A stretch of DNA of 5,761 bases, from contig JBAYQC010000093.1 of NCBI GenBank assembly GCA_041677365.1, forward strand, positions 1 to 5,761, written 5' to 3'. The DNA comes from UBA2289 sp041677365 (GTDB taxonomy: Bacteria > Bacillota_I > Bacilli_A > Izemoplasmatales > Hujiaoplasmataceae). Shown in pieces: positions 5,751 to 5,761 of this stretch. Made by a program: the position numbers and the translations under genes. Positions within the stretch are counted from its first letter, which is position 1, and every line of letters starts with the position of its first letter. Under the pieces are notes generated by a model that had not been told where the DNA came from, did not search any database, and saw only the letters and a program-made list of their open reading frames with translations.

Positions 5751-5761
5751 GGCGCTGTGAA

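Noticed and set aside
1..5761. Mycoplasma-type code (TGA as Trp)
   Set aside because: Conserved Trp positions are TGG and all long frames are intact under the standard bacterial code.
1..5761. CRISPR arrays, insertion sequences, tRNA or rRNA genes
   Set aside because: No regularly spaced repeats apart from the protein-coding 27-nt units, no transposase-like frame, and no cloverleaf or rRNA-like stretch was seen.

Overview
The window is a compact, AT-rich stretch of bacterial chromosome with every gene on the minus strand. Reading in the direction of transcription (high to low coordinates), it holds miaB, a gene of unrecognised function, mutS, and the first 37 full codons of mutL. The standard code is used: conserved Trp residues are TGG, and TGA is never needed as a sense codon. 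The strong Shine-Dalgarno sites, low GC, Firmicutes-type MutS/MutL and short intergenic gaps suggest a low-GC Bacillota. An AT-rich lineage near Acholeplasmatales/Izemoplasmatales or related Bacilli is plausible, but the sequence alone cannot place it. The miaB-to-mutSL neighbourhood recalls Bacillus, where ymcB (miaB), ymcA (ricA) and cotE precede mutS-mutL. Here ricA and cotE are absent and one unrelated gene takes their place.

Region by region: 5647-5761 is the upstream/leader region of miaB. It contains a Shine-Dalgarno-like AAAGGA and a perfect 12-bp inverted repeat between that site and the ATG. 4207-5646 is miaB (tRNA methylthiotransferase), which ends in an intrinsic terminator whose loop contains the miaB stop codon. 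4085-4189 holds a good candidate promoter. 2759-4084 encodes a 441-residue protein with SAP/Rho-N-like helix-loop-helix modules at its N-terminal side, a long Glu/Val/Pro-rich acidic linker built partly of 27-nt repeats, and one C-terminal membrane anchor. After 45 nt with a very strong ribosome binding site, mutS starts with TTG (2713) and runs to 119. mutL starts 5 nt after the mutS stop and leaves the window.

The terminator plus promoter suggest that miaB is its own unit and that the unknown gene, mutS and mutL form a mismatch-repair operon. MutS recognises mismatches and, with ATP, recruits MutL. The MutS C-terminus carries a consensus-like sliding-clamp motif. The most novel item is the unknown membrane-tethered protein leading this operon. 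Other points worth a second look are the dyad at the miaB start, a 13-bp perfect hairpin with flanking A and T tracts inside the start of mutS, and an A8 tract in mutS. There is no mobile element, CRISPR array, tRNA or rRNA, and no gene-free stretch longer than about 120 bases.
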